From the NCBI GenBank assembly GCA_963971225.1, contig OZ020269.1, positions 20,272,921 to 20,336,920 of the forward strand: a DNA stretch of 64,000 bases, in the 5' to 3' direction. The notes beneath the pieces were generated by a model. It searched no databases. It worked only from the letters and a program-made list of their open reading frames with translations, and was not told the DNA's origin. Position numbers and translations under genes: made by a program. The stretch is from Melieria omissa. Taxonomy: Eukaryota; Arthropoda; Insecta; Diptera; Ulidiidae. Positions 49,676 to 61,041 of this stretch are shown in pieces. Positions within the stretch are counted from its first letter, which is position 1. Every line of letters starts with the position of its first letter.

Positions 49676-50100
49676 ACAGACACATTTCTGTCATACAAAC
49701 CCCGTTTTTGTCTCTCCCAAAAGCTTTTTCAACATTGTAGTCATTATTTAACCCTGAACGAAAGAGTTTTCCTACTTCTGGGGTAAAAAAAGTCACCTAA
49801 AGATGGTTTAATTCTACTTTTGTCGACCTGTTGCAGACACATTTCTGTTTTACAAACGTCGTTTCTGCATCTCTCCAACACAAACAGAGAGGTTTCCCTA
49901 AGTTTTGGTAAACAAAATATCAACTAAAGTTAAATCGCTTTAAAATCTACTTTTATGGACTTTTTACAGACACATTTCACTTTTACAAACCCCGTTTCTG
50001 ACTCTCCAATCAGGCATTTCTATATTACATTCGCCATTTAAAGTTTGATGAAAGATGTTTCTCTAAGTTTTGCAAAACAAATCACTTAAACACTCAAAAT
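49676..50100 (+). repeat. Degenerate tandem repeat, about three units of roughly 150 bp
   Basis: Units start near 49676, 49834 and 49968 with cagacacatttc. They share acaaac-ccgtttctg, then ctctcc, then gaaag-gttt-ccta/cta and later tcactta/tcacct. It is surrounded by AT-rich spacer. Confidence 0.75.
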
Positions 50101-51402
50101 AGAACTTTCACAACATTTTAGTTTCTTGAGGAAAGAATTGATAATATTTTCATCAAATGTGTTGTGGTCATTAAGTAACATTAAAGGCTTTAATCAAAAG
50201 GCTTTAATTGGAACCTAATATAACTTAAAAAGAATCTTTTTAAAATTCTAATTTTATATACACACACACACATTGACAGCATACCTACCTGCACAGTTCT
50301 ATCAGCACAGGACCGAAGGACCAGTTCACCGAGGTGGTCTGAGTTGGTACGAATCTGTCATGCCAACAGGTATACGTCGTATCAATGCAAGATTTCCACC
50401 AGCCACCAATTAAACTAAATGATCTCGGCTCTTCTGGGATTTTGTAGCAGAAGTGACAGCAGCAGTTCCTTTTAAATCTCATACAACACGGCGAGAGCAC
50501 AAGATTTCAGCCTCCTTACCTTTGCATCTCTGCACTCTTGCCACCTTGTCTGTACAACTTATTCCAGTTTCTGCAGTATCGACATCTTTTCTGATACTTT
50601 TAACCTTTAGAAACTCAAGCAGAGCACTTTCCAATTGCTTCTCCAATTTTGCAATTCCTGTTTACCTACCTGTCCATCTAAAACCAAAAAAATCCACGAG
50701 CAACACGTTGTGAGTTAAGGAAATAAAAATCCTTGCAGTTAAATTACAAAGCGGCGCCAGACATTTTAAATTTTTTCAAAACTATTTTGAACCCATTTTA
50801 ATGGCACCAAAAATTAAATTTTCATTCTAATTTATTAAAAGCGCTAACAACAAAAACAAACACCACTTTGCTGCTGCAACAGCATTGCGGCTTCTCGGCG
50901 CATTGTAGTAAAACTCGTAATCGAAGTTGTGGCAATTAAATTGGCGCGTGCTCGAATTTCGAGCAGCTGAAAACACATTTTCAATTGCAATGCTATAAAA
51001 ACAAAAACTAGAAACTTGTATAATAAAACACTTGCAACAAATACTAAAACAAAATAAAAACACAAAAAGCTGCAACTTTACAACCACCAAAACAGTTCAA
51101 TAAAATCATACAAAAGAAAATATTAATAAGAACACAAAAATTCCCAGTAGATACACAAACTCACACAAACACACACACACACACACACAAACATGCTTGC
51201 AAGGCGCGCAAAACAGCTGCAAATGCAAGCGGCAACAATCGGCCATTGGCGTGATTGCAATGATGATGGCGACGCTGTTGCTGCCGGCAATGAGAATCAT
51301 GACGACGATGGCCGATGCAACTTCTAATGGCCGGAGGCTGGCTGCTTATTGCAGCGAGCGCATCAATGCCGGCCAATTGTTTGCGCACGACGCGGCGTTG
51401 GC

Positions 51403-51467
51403 TTAATTAAAAATGCACCACACACAAATTAAGATACGCTTTGCGTTTGTGGTGCACTTTTAATTAA
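51403..51467. other. 65-base hairpin, miRNA-precursor-sized
   Basis: Arms 51403-51425 and 51445-51467 pair over 23 positions with two mismatches around a 19-base spacer. The core is TGCACCACA against TGTGGTGCA, continuing to TTAATTAA at the base. The surrounding region is not AT-monotonous. Size and pairing would suit a miRNA precursor, but nothing shows it is transcribed, and I do not recognise the arms as a known miRNA. Confidence 0.4.
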
Positions 51468-52142
51468 ATTGCCACAGTACGCAAAGCGACTGCGTGTGCG
51501 GTACGCACCGAACAACCCAACAACGGCTGCTTATCGCTGACAACTTGCAGCGCGCATTTCCATTAATTAAGCGCGAATTGTGTGAAACGCGAAACGGAAC
51601 ATTTGCAATTAGCGTTGCCACAGCGACGCGACCAGTTCAATAGTGCATTGCGTTGCATTGCGATGAGGTGAGGTGAGGTTAGGTGAGTGGCGTGGAATTG
51701 TGTGCACCTGTTGCGGGGCTGTGTCACAGTGCGTTGCGTCATTGCAAAGGCCAACGAAACCGAACGGTGCCAATGAAGTCGAGCAGAATGTCGCCCACAA
51801 TTGCAATGCCGGTAACTACAGCAATCGGACTAAAAATACTAAAATATAAACATGCAAAAACAGAGACAGAGTAGGAATCGGTACATCTAAACTCAACCAA
51901 ATTGTTTAAACACTTGAATCTCGTAGTTATTCGAATGGAGAATGCCTTGCGAAATGTCTATTGAACTCAAATCATTTACAAATTTTTATATATCAATGTA
52001 AATGTTGTATGTGCTAAAACTTGATTATTGTTGTTCTTTTCTTATTTAAAAGTATTTAATTGAAAATTTGTTTCGATTACAAATCGTTCACTCAACTGCG
52101 CTGTCTATACCAATTAGTACGTTGCCAGCAGCATTCTGTGTA

Positions 52143-52972
52143 CGAGGTCTGTTCAAAAAGTATTGCGAATTTGCAATTTCCATAGGATACGTGTACAGGT
52201 GTCCCTTGTATAACGCGGTGGTTACGTTCCAGGAAAATTCCGCGTTATGTGTTTCGCGTTATAGAAGACTTAACTTTCATATAAATTTTAGGATGTTCCA
52301 ATAAGCTTTTTCCAAAATAAAATAGGTACTTAATTAAAATGTATGTATAGTACATTCCAACTCAAAATCAAAATGCATACTTTATTTAAAAAATTAAAAA
52401 ACATAATGAAAAAAACTGTTTTTTTTTTAAATCGCGTTATATCGAAAACGCGTTGTAGAAGTACCCGCACTATACGAGGGAGACCTGTACTTGATTTTCG
52501 ATTCTTTTGTGGCGTTATGTTGGTACTCATGTCTCTCACTTATGCCGAAAACTTTGGCCCTTTTGAATGTTCAGTTAATTTTTGACAGCTGTTTTGGTTG
52601 GATGTGTCTCAGCTCGTCTTCGATCTTTGATTGCAGGTGCATGGTGATGAGATCTTGCCACAGGGTAGAACGGTCAATAAGGAAAGGAATGCTACCTACA
52701 TGTTATACGTAATGGGCGCGAAGTAATCCGTCAGAAACCAGACCCGCCCCCCCCCGGTGATTTTGTCTTGTTCCCAAAACTGCAGAGGCCGATGAAAGGA
52801 CAACGCTACACTATAAAAAGACTGTTTGTTTTTTGAAGAGCTTCTAGGATGGAAAAAAAGTTGGCACAAGTGTATATCTGATTGGGGTTACTTTGAAGGA
52901 AACAAATAAAATAAATAAATAAATATTTTTTGAAAAAACTCAAAATTCGCAATACTTTCTGAACAGACCTCG
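52143..52972 (+). mobile_element. Mariner-like element (CGAGGTCTGTTCA ends) split by a pogo-like insertion
   Basis: The terminal repeats CGAGGTCTGTTCAAAAAGTA and CGAGGTCTGTTCAGAAAGTA (right end reversed) continue to about 28 bp. TA lies at 52141-52142 and 52973-52974. A transposase remnant at about 52637-52905 reads EILPQGRTVNKE, FVLFPKLQRPMKGQRY and SWHKC-like fragments, with shifts and a central deletion. A pogo-like element occupies 52196-52487. Confidence 0.82.
52196..52487. mobile_element. Pogo-like MITE nested in the mariner element
   Basis: The termini CAGGTGTCCCTTGTATA and (reverse) CAGGTCTCCCTCGTATA match with two changes and are flanked by TA (52194-52195, 52488-52489). It is 292 bp. 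Inside are repeated cgcgttat motifs in both orientations and no transposase. Confidence 0.8.
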
Positions 52973-52974
52973 TA

Positions 52975-54394
52975 CGTATGCGGCAATGCATTTCATAACA
53001 ACAACTTTTCCGGTCATTATTCAGCGCTCGTTAATTCCAATTTCGCTTATTGCCACAGTACAACTGGCCCCCAAACAAAATAATCGAACGTATTTGCTGC
53101 GTTTCCCAACAACAGTCGCTAGCTAGTCTCTATCTCTATCTCTCTCTCTTTCACACGCTATCATTATTCGGTGAAGGCAACTTCTAGCCGTGCAACGCCC
53201 GAATGATAAGATTACGTCCATGCTTACACATTTTCGCTGCTTTGCTCAACATAGCTTCAACTATTCTTCTTTTTTGTTTAGTGCTTCAGCAACTGATTTA
53301 GTTTCGGCATTCGGTGTTTCATGGTTTCGAAATGTGCTCCACCGAAATTGTGGCGTTTCTTCTTCTTCTTGTGCTGTAAGCTGCCGTCCGCAAGTAGCTG
53401 ACCGAGTGAGTGCCTGCTCAGTGCTATTCGGCGCGTAAATAATGCCTCGGAATTTATTTCAAAATAAAATTGATAAGTGCAGATAGAAGCGGCTCACACG
53501 CACTGCGGCCGCTCATCCATCGCGAGCGTATTGTATAAATATTTCTTATTTAACGAGCCATCGCGGTCGATTCGTTTATGTTTTCAATTTCTTTTGAATT
53601 TTTGTTGCCTTCATGGCCATGCGTCGATAGCGCAGTATGAAAGTCAACAAGTGGCTGACAGCAGTAGCAGGCAGATGTTGCGATAAGAGTTAAAAAGTCG
53701 ATTTTCGTTTATTGATGGGTTGGATGATCGCCGTCGCAGCAAAAGAAGGTTCAATTCAAAATGCTTTTAAAAATTCTTAATAAAACACTGTGCAAAAAAC
53801 TACGTATACGAAATCGTCGAGATGAAATACATTTGTATTGTATTTAATTTGTAATACATTTTTAAAGAAAAATTATAATTTGAATAAAACTACAGTGTGA
53901 CCAGTATATCTTCATACAAAACTTGTGAATCAAATATCTTTAAATCAACTTAGTAGTCCGGAGAATTTTTTTTTAAAGTAACCTCTGAGAATGTAACTTA
54001 ATCAAAGTTTGCGTTTGTTTCATTTAATCCAGTTTATGTTTTTTTTTGTGATAAACCCCTTGCAACACATCTAATCCAACTATTGTTAACCTCCCATAAT
54101 CAGATTAACTCGAAGAATCCCAAAATTCTTCCTTCAACTAACCAGAAATTGCTGAAAACCCCATCCCATCCAAATGAGAAAGAGCTGCTATCGAATTGTT
54201 TTGTAATTTTTTTATTTCGATTTTAGTACATTTCTGGTATTCCATCGTGTTGTGTTTCGTATTGGCATGTATGTATGTATGTATCTATGTACTTGTATGT
54301 GTAAAAAAGGAAACTACTAAACTCTTACAAAAATATTTGAATATATTCTCATTGTCTGCCTACGCTACTTTTATGCTAGTATTCGCTTTATAGT
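52975..54394. other. Intergenic spacer downstream of the cadherin gene
   Basis: A (CT)n-rich tract lies near 53.13 kb and TATG microsatellite near 54.27 kb. No supported gene; chance frames reach 82 codons. Confidence 0.6.
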
Positions 54395-55290
54395 GTGCGG
54401 GACAGGCTGTTCGAAGAACATTAGTTCAGCTTAGGAGCTTCAACTGCATCACTCTTGCACTGCCCACCCCACACATACCCGCCCCGCATGTAAATAAGGC
54501 CTACCATTTACTCGCACAAGTGCTCACAATAGGCGTTAGCCAATTAACGGCGCATACACTGCACACACCTGCCTACTAAACACATACATATGCCGTGGAT
54601 GTACACAAACAGTTGCAACGACAAGTTGCTCAACTTAAATTAGATATTAAATAAAATTATGAAAGGAAAGAAAATAAGAGTGCTTACGCTACATACTTAT
54701 TCGTACAGTTTACACTTAAACTTAGCGTTTCTTGGGATTTGCATTACTGCATATTTAAATTACACAGTGTATTTTCCAACTTTACATTTTAATACTAATA
54801 AATACGCAAATGGAAATTTCATGTATGTAATAACATAAATACAAAATATAAATGCTAAACGTACCAATGATTTTTCACATTCCCCAATTCTGTCTCCTCT
54901 GATTCGTGTGTCGCTTGTTAAATGTTGCAGTTTTTACGTTTTCCCCCATTTCGCTTTGTTCGCACCAATGGATGCCATATTTTAAATATATTAAAACATA
55001 GGCAACAATGTGCATATGTGGGTCGACTTTGTTCGGATATTTTCCCGCCCAGCTGCTTTAAATCATTAGTTTGATTTTAATTTAAACAATTAGTTGAATC
55101 ACTTGTTGCCAACTTAATTAAGTTAAATGCTAAAAGTAAGAGCGCCAGCGAGCGGCACGGCTGCCACCGAAAGCGGCTGCCATGTATCCGGCTCCGCGTA
55201 ATTCTTCGTCTATGTCGGCAGTTATGCCCTCGGTGTCTTAAAGTCTTTTCAGTTTGAATATGTTCAACGGTGTGGAAGTCATTTGTAAGC
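54395..55290 (-). other. Probable 3' UTR and downstream flank of the CadN2-like gene
   Basis: This directly follows the cadherin stop codon on the minus strand. A possible weak poly(A) signal ATTAAA lies at 55081-55076, about 210 nt after the stop; no canonical AATAAA was found nearby on that strand. The overlapping frame at 55077-55415 is a shadow of the cadherin tail. The extent of the UTR is a guess. Confidence 0.35.
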
Positions 55291-58200
55291 TCATATGCGC
55301 CAGCCCTGATCGTCGTCCACGTTCGAGTCCGTGTCCGATGGCTCCTCACCGTACATGTCCGCCAGCTTGCGGAACCGCGGCCCGAAGTTCGACAAGTAGT
55401 CAAAGTTGAGATCACCGTCGTCAGTGCAGGACGCTAGACTGGACAAGCTGCCGTCCGAGTTGCCGTCTCCTTCGTAAGCGTAGTGCCGCACATCGTCCAC
55501 CGGATATGCGCCCGATTCACGATCACAGTTCTCCTTTTTATCGCCCAGGAAGCCGCCAATGTCTGGTATTTCGTTGGGATCGCGCATCGCCTGCAGCGCA
55601 TGCGGGTCCTTGTACAGCTTCTCCTCGTAAAATGGCTGCGTGCGCAGCACGTTGAGATCATAGTCGGTGTCGCGTTCACCACCACCCTCGTCTTCGTAGT
55701 TGATTATCGTCTCGCGGATATCGTCAATGTCCTTCTCGTGCCAGCCATTCTTCTGCTTCTTCTGCACCACCACCGCCAGCAATATGACCAACAGCAGCAC
55801 TATACAGGCGACAATCGCAATTATGAAGTTGCTATTGATGCCGAAGCTCACAGCCACTGCAACCGCTCGCTGGCAACCAGAGTCAATGTGCCGCGAAAGC
55901 GCCGGTGCACCCAGATTGTAGGTATGGTCGTTGATAGTTAGATTGCGTACACAGCCGAAGAAACCCTGCGTGCTGGGCACGTATGTCCAATTCAGTCTGC
56001 GGCCCATCTCCTCCAAGTTGACCGGAGTGCCACCCAGCTGAAGCGGAGAATTAACATTCAGGAACTCGTTAGGGCCTTGCGGTGCACCCAGACTCATGCA
56101 AGTCGACAGACGGCAATTGTCCACACGCATTTCGATGCTGGTCTTCTGCAGTATGATGTCCAGCTGGTAGGACTTTCCCACCTGCAGCTGAATGTGCCGG
56201 TGCTCAATGCGTATGCCGCCGGATCCATAGTCTACAGTCAGTACAGGGTAGCCCTTCACCAGCTCCAGGGCCAGAAAGTCGGACAATGGCAGCAGCGGAT
56301 TGTAGTTCAGCGGGCCCAGATACATAACGAGACCCTGCTCCGTCTGCGGCGCAATCTCCAGGCTGATGCGCGTATTATCGCACGGAGACACTGGCTCGTA
56401 GAAAGCGTAGCCACTGCCATAGAAGCCGACTGAGATCAGCTCACAGTGCGGTCCCATAAAGCCGTCAATGCATTCGCAGACATCGTATTCGCCTATCCTG
56501 GGCGTGCCACCGTTCAGACAATAACTGTATAATTTCGCCTCACAAACGCACTGCGCCTCTATGAACGCGTTCACGCCCACAAACGACGTTGTATTCGAGT
56601 ATATCATGTACGGAACAGACGATTTGTGTAGAGTGTTCATGCACGACGACTCGCACTTGTATTTCTCGAGCAAACACTCGTCGATGTTAATCATCAGCAT
56701 CTTCAAATCAAGTTCGTTCTCCAACCACTGCTGATTCTGAGCAACAATGCCGTTCAGCTTCTCCGGCGCATAGTAAGGTGAACCGTGCGCCGAGTACCGC
56801 ACATCCAGTGTATTATTTATGTTCTCTAGCACCGTAAATACGTCCACATTGATCACCGATGTGTTGAAGAGTTTGGCCAGTAAATATTGCAGTCGATCCT
56901 TCAGCGACAGCGAGTCATCGGCTTGAGCATCACGCGGCACACTGATGAACTCTTCCTTCGTTATATTCACAAAACGAATGCTACCGCTCTTGTCCACAGC
57001 TTCTTCAGGCAGCTCACGCACCACTACCGTAACATCAGCGTCGACCGAGTGGCGTGGAATGAAGGTCGACTCCTCTGTCACGGCGAATTCCAGTACGTAC
57101 TCTCCCTCCTGCGTGCCTTCCAACATAGTGATCATGCCCGTACTCGGATTCAGACGGAAGTTGTCATGCGGAATGCCATTCTTCCACTGGAACTGTTTGT
57201 CGTCCAAGTCCCAGTCATCGGGATCGTCGACAAACACCCGACCCACGTCGGTGTCCGGCGCTTCGCCCTTGTAGTTGTAAATGAAGATGCGCGACGAGCC
57301 CTCCGACATTGCATTGTCATTCACGTCGCCGATAATGAGGTGTAGTTTGCTCACCGAACTCAGCTTCGGCTGGCCCGAGTCGCTTATTCTAATCGGTATG
57401 AAGTACTCCTTCTGCTCTTCGCGGTCGAACTGTACATTGGCATACAAGTAGTCGTTGTCGATGCTGAATTTTGTCTTAATGTCAGCGGACGCTTCACTGT
57501 CAATGCCGTACGTGTACGGCGGCCCGTTCTGTGGCTCATCGTAGTCGTTCGCCTGCAGCTGCACCACTTGTCCGGGGTTGCGGTTCTCCTGCCAAATTAC
57601 TGGCATTTTGTTCACCAAAAAGGGCGCATTGTCGTTGATATCTTGTAGGTTTATTGTCACTTGCGCTACGGACTTCAGGCCAGTGCCATCCTCATCGGTG
57701 GCGGCAACCAAAACCTGCCAGCTTTTGTGGCCATTAGGCGCATCGCGGTCCAACGGCTGTATCAGCTTCAGGCAACCCTCATCGTCAATAGTCAGCATTT
57801 TCTTCTGTTCCTCCTTCACAATGGCGTACTTGATGTGTTGATCGGCGTTGCGGTCTTTGATATCCGGATCGTAAGCTTCGATGTTTAGTATGCAGTCGTG
57901 GTCATATACTTTCTCCTCCTGGATAGTCTTTGAGTACTCCTCCTTGAACTGGGGTGGATTGTCGTTCACGTCTTCAATCTTAATTGTGACCGTCGCGTAG
58001 TCATCGTAGATGCCATCGAACGCTCGAATCTTCAGCACATACTCGGTGATGTTTTCGTAGTCGAGCCGCTGATTCACAGTTATTTTGCCTGTCTTCTCCT
58101 CGATCTTAAATGCGTCGCCCACGTTGCCGCTCTCAATGGTGTACAATATTTGCGAAGCATTATCCTCGTCATACGCTGTCACCTCGATAACAATGAAGTT

Positions 58201-59187
58201 AATATTGGCGTCCTCCAGCAGCCGGTCGGCCACGTACTGCGGCATCTGAAAGTGCGGCTTGTGATCGTTTTTGTCCGCAATGGCAATGCGAAACACTTGC
58301 TGTCCCCGATTCGGCTCACCATTGTTGTACAGACTCGACGGCGAATTGTCGCTGGCAATCACCTTCACGTTATAAAAGTCGCGTTCTTCGCGATCAAAGG
58401 TGGTCAGCGCTGTGATGTTGCCTGTGTGCGGGTCTATGGCAAAGTACTCGCGGTTATCGGCCAGCTCAAAGCTCACGATATTGTTCGCCTCGGTGCCGTC
58501 CATGTCAAAGGCACGCACCTGCATCACAGGCGTGCCGGGCGGTTCGTTCTCCAAAATGGTGCCGGTCTTTACTTCCGTAAAGTAGGGAATGTTGTCGTTC
58601 ACGTCCTCCACGCGGATTTTCAACACATGCTCGGCCGCCAGATCGAAGGTATTGCGCACGCTCATTGTTAGCGTATAGTCAACAATGGCTTCATAATCAA
58701 GCGCTTTTCCCAGGCTGACGGTAACCGTATTGCCAATCTGATTGAACACAAACGTTTTCTTGCTGTTCGTCTGCTCGGTGCGGCCCGTAATTAGCTCAAA
58801 TATTACTTCCGGCTTGTCCGGCACATTCGACACGGCACGCAACGTGGCGATCGGCGTGGAGTAATCCATGTAGTCCTCCTTCAGGTAGATGGGATCCTCG
58901 ATGGGATCAATGAACGAGGGCGGCTTCTTCGATGACTCCACCACTCGTATACGTACTTCGATTTGGGCATCCTGAGGCGGGTCCAGCACAATATTGTAGG
59001 CACGCACGGTGATGGTGTAATACTGGCCGGGGTGACGATTGATGGTTTGGTTGAGGTATATGATGCCGGTGGATTTGTCGATTTTGAAGTGCAGGTGATC
59101 GCGTTCAGGTAAAATTTCATATTCGATAACACTATTGTTACCGTCGTCCAGGTCGCTGGCACTGATGCGCATCACAATCGAGTCAGG
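55291..59187 (-). CDS. CadN2: Neural cadherin (CadN2-like), coding exon 2: most cadherin repeats through cytoplasmic tail
   Basis: This single exon encodes residues about 289-1586 of a calcium-dependent adhesion receptor of the neuronal plasma membrane. The open frame runs further upstream, but the exon should start at 59187, just after a pyrimidine-rich acceptor (ctcaactcttgcag). From there the reading joins exon 1 in phase 0 inside the second cadherin repeat (SEDKE then PDSIVMRIS). About seven more repeats follow, marked by VEDVNDNIP, IEDVNDNPP, LQDINDNAP and GDVNDNA calcium linkers. The second and last repeats lack a good DxNDN linker. Next come a Cys-rich/EGF segment (about 1135-1205), one laminin-G domain (about 1210-1370), a transmembrane helix (about 1406-1430) and a tail of about 155 residues. 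The tail has a p120-type juxtamembrane region rich in D/E/G and a beta-catenin-type end (GSLSSLASC, GPRFRKLADMYG). About eight repeats and one LamG fit CadN2 rather than the much longer CadN. The paralogue call is inference; the family is certain. Confidence 0.93.
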   Translation of the reverse strand, partial: PDSIVMRISASDLDDGNNSVIEYEILPERDHLHFKIDKSTGIIYLNQTINRHPGQYYTITVRAYNIVLDPPQDAQIEVRIRVVESSKKPPSFIDPIEDPIYLKEDYMDYSTPIATLRAVSNVPDKPEVIFELITGRTEQTNSKKTFVFNQIGNTVTVSLGKALDYEAIVDYTLTMSVRNTFDLAAEHVLKIRVEDVNDNIPYFTEVKTGTILENEPPGTPVMQVRAFDMDGTEANNIVSFELADNREYFAIDPHTGNITALTTFDREERDFYNVKVIASDNSPSSLYNNGEPNRGQQVFRIAIADKNDHKPHFQMPQYVADRLLEDANINFIVIEVTAYDEDNASQILYTIESGNVGDAFKIEEKTGKITVNQRLDYENITEYVLKIRAFDGIYDDYATVTIKIEDVNDNPPQFKEEYSKTIQEEKVYDHDCILNIEAYDPDIKDRNADQHIKYAIVKEEQKKMLTIDDEGCLKLIQPLDRDAPNGHKSWQVLVAATDEDGTGLKSVAQVTINLQDINDNAPFLVNKMPVIWQENRNPGQVVQLQANDYDEPQNGPPYTYGIDSEASADIKTKFSIDNDYLYANVQFDREEQKEYFIPIRISDSGQPKLSSVSKLHLIIGDVNDNAMSEGSSRIFIYNYKGEAPDTDVGRVFVDDPDDWDLDDKQFQWKNGIPHDNFRLNPSTGMITMLEGTQEGEYVLEFAVTEESTFIPRHSVDADVTVVVRELPEEAVDKSGSIRFVNITKEEFISVPRDAQADDSLSLKDRLQYLLAKLFNTSVINVDVFTVLENINNTLDVRYSAHGSPYYAPEKLNGIVAQNQQWLENELDLKMLMINIDECLLEKYKCESSCMNTLHKSSVPYMIYSNTTSFVGVNAFIEAQCVCEAKLYSYCLNGGTPRIGEYDVCECIDGFMGPHCELISVGFYGSGYAFYEPVSPCDNTRISLEIAPQTEQGLVMYLGPLNYNPLLPLSDFLALELVKGYPVLTVDYGSGGIRIEHRHIQLQVGKSYQLDIILQKTSIEMRVDNCRLSTCMSLGAPQGPNEFLNVNSPLQLGGTPVNLEEMGRRLNWTYVPSTQGFFGCVRNLTINDHTYNLGAPALSRHIDSGCQRAVAVAVSFGINSNFIIAIVACIVLLLVILLAVVVQKKQKNGWHEKDIDDIRETIINYEDEGGGERDTDYDLNVLRTQPFYEEKLYKDPHALQAMRDPNEIPDIGGFLGDKKENCDRESGAYPVDDVRHYAYEGDGNSDGSLSSLASCTDDGDLNFDYLSNFGPRFRKLADMYGEEPSDTDSNVDDDQGWRI

Positions 59188-61041
59188 CTGCAAGAGTTGA
59201 GAGCGAAACAAAACATGGTTCAAATACAAGGATTGTCATACAGTGGATCTAAGAGGCTGCACTCAAACAACTATGCTAGATCGACATTTAATTAACTATT
59301 AAACGGCAGTCATGAAATTGTGCCACTAAAGGGACGAATTAATAAAACTTGTAAAAAAAATTAAAATATTCTGTTTCAATTTTCACATTCTGCTAATCTA
59401 ATTAGAATTGCGCTCAAATACTTTCCCTTAGGTCTGCCCACACGTAGCAAATACACATTTCACCAGCTAAATTTGCGACCGACAGTACGTTTTCGAAAAA
59501 TGCAAAAATAAAACTGAAAGAAAATGTGAAACCGAGAAAATGCAGTGACAGGCGGTGCGGGCGGTGCAAGGAGATAACTTATATGCTGAGCTTTCAAAAG
59601 CGATTGCAACAGGGCTTCAAGGTTCCACAAAGGCGGACACTCGCCGGCCGAAAGTGTACTGAACTCGGTTGGCATGCAGCGCTTAAGCGTCAAGCGAAAC
59701 CAGCCACACGACCAACCGGCCAACGCCTACGCTGGTTGTAGTCGAACAGGAAAACAGCTACAAGTTAGAGGCATGTGCAAAATCGCATAAAATTACCAGT
59801 GGCGTCGAAGTTTTGAAGCTATTAAATGCATAACTTTAGCACGTTGGCTTGGCGTGTCTGTCACACTTACGCGCGACCACACAATTCGGTTTCTAGGCGA
59901 AGTTCCCCTATTAAAATTAAAAAAATTTCCCTATAAAAATATATCAAGCAAATGGCATTGTTGGCCGAAACTACAATACAATATAAACATTTTCCTGTCA
60001 TACTTAAAACTATAGACCCCTTCTGGGTTTAATCATAATGAGTCGCTTGAACTGAGTTTGAATTGAGGATGAGTTTAAACGAAGAAGGGTTGGCCCTTAG
60101 TGCTCCGTACTGCAATATAAAAAAAATAAGAAAAAATGTGTATGCAAGAAAAAACCTAGCAACCTTATTCTGTTTATTCTTTCTAAACAATATTGCGATC
60201 AATACAGCGCAATCAAATTTAGTATTGGAACTCTGACTTTGGTGCAGCTCGAGCGACAACTGACCCCAACTGGCTACGACTAATTCTGTGGTCAAAAGCA
60301 ATAATCGCTTAAGTCGTCTTAAGAAGAAATTGAGTTATGGATGTCATCACGTTCCCTTGACTGTGCTCTACGTTTGTGTAAAATCGGGGAGTTTGTAACT
60401 TTAAAATAAAAAAAGTTATTAATAAAAACCTATTCGCATTCCCATAACGAACACACTACGCGCTAAAACTTTAAACCGGGATTGCTCGAAACAGCAATTT
60501 TCGACTTAGGCGGTTATTGCTTTTGACCACAGAATTGTTAATGTATTTTATTTCTCTCCCAGAGTTCAGCAGAGGCACAAGTGAACGAGTAGTATGGACT
60601 GAAGCAAAATTTCTTGTCCTGCAAGATTTCAAAATTGATTATACGTCACTGGGTTTTTGGAGTTTCCGCGAGATTCCAATCAAGAAAAACCTAAATAAAT
60701 AAATACTTTTTTTTTGCAAATACTTAAATAAATACCTTTGTTTTTAATTTTCGGGCAGACGCTTAATTATGCAAACATGTTTCAAATTTCTGCACACTCC
60801 TATACCCAAACTGCACACTGCTAATAAATCTACAAACTTATTTGCCTAACACTGTGGTGAGTTTCACTGAGAGATGCCCAAGGAGCCGCGTTTTGTTGCG
60901 TTTGTGACGCGTCGGCTGTCAGATCACAGTAATCCGGGGTCCGTGTATTTGACAGCCACTTTACGCCACAATTGCAACAGCAGGCGGATTGGTTCATCCC
61001 CCTCCCCCTTCCACTTCGTACACCCATTTCCTGCAACGTAC
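59188..61041 (-). other. Intron of the CadN2-like gene
   Basis: The intron runs from donor GTACGT (minus strand, 61041) to the acceptor ending at 59188, about 1.85 kb, and interrupts the second cadherin repeat in phase 0. It carries one inverted-repeat element (60282-60536, listed separately). The rest is AT-rich spacer with scattered short open frames that I consider chance. I looked for an alternative cassette exon like the paired exons known in CadN and did not recognise one. Confidence 0.85.
60282..60536. mobile_element. MITE in the CadN2-like intron
   Basis: The left end AATTCTGTGGTCAAAAGCAA and its continuation match the reverse complement of the right end over about 35 bp with two changes. 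The element is 255 bp with no coding capacity. No convincing target duplication was found, so the superfamily is open. Confidence 0.75.

Larger units (their letters stand above)
48842..52140. other. Intergenic spacer
   Basis: It contains the tandem repeat at 49.7-50.1 kb, a (CA)n tract near 51.17 kb and the hairpin at 51.4 kb. The 51.2-51.8 kb section is GC-richer with overlapping chance frames. Nothing else is supported. Confidence 0.6.

Noticed and set aside
55483..58671. Long plus-strand open frames of up to 173 codons (for example 55483-55941, 56887-57345, 58150-58671)
   Set aside because: They are antisense shadows of the cadherin exon, created by its GC-rich third positions. They have no domains of their own.
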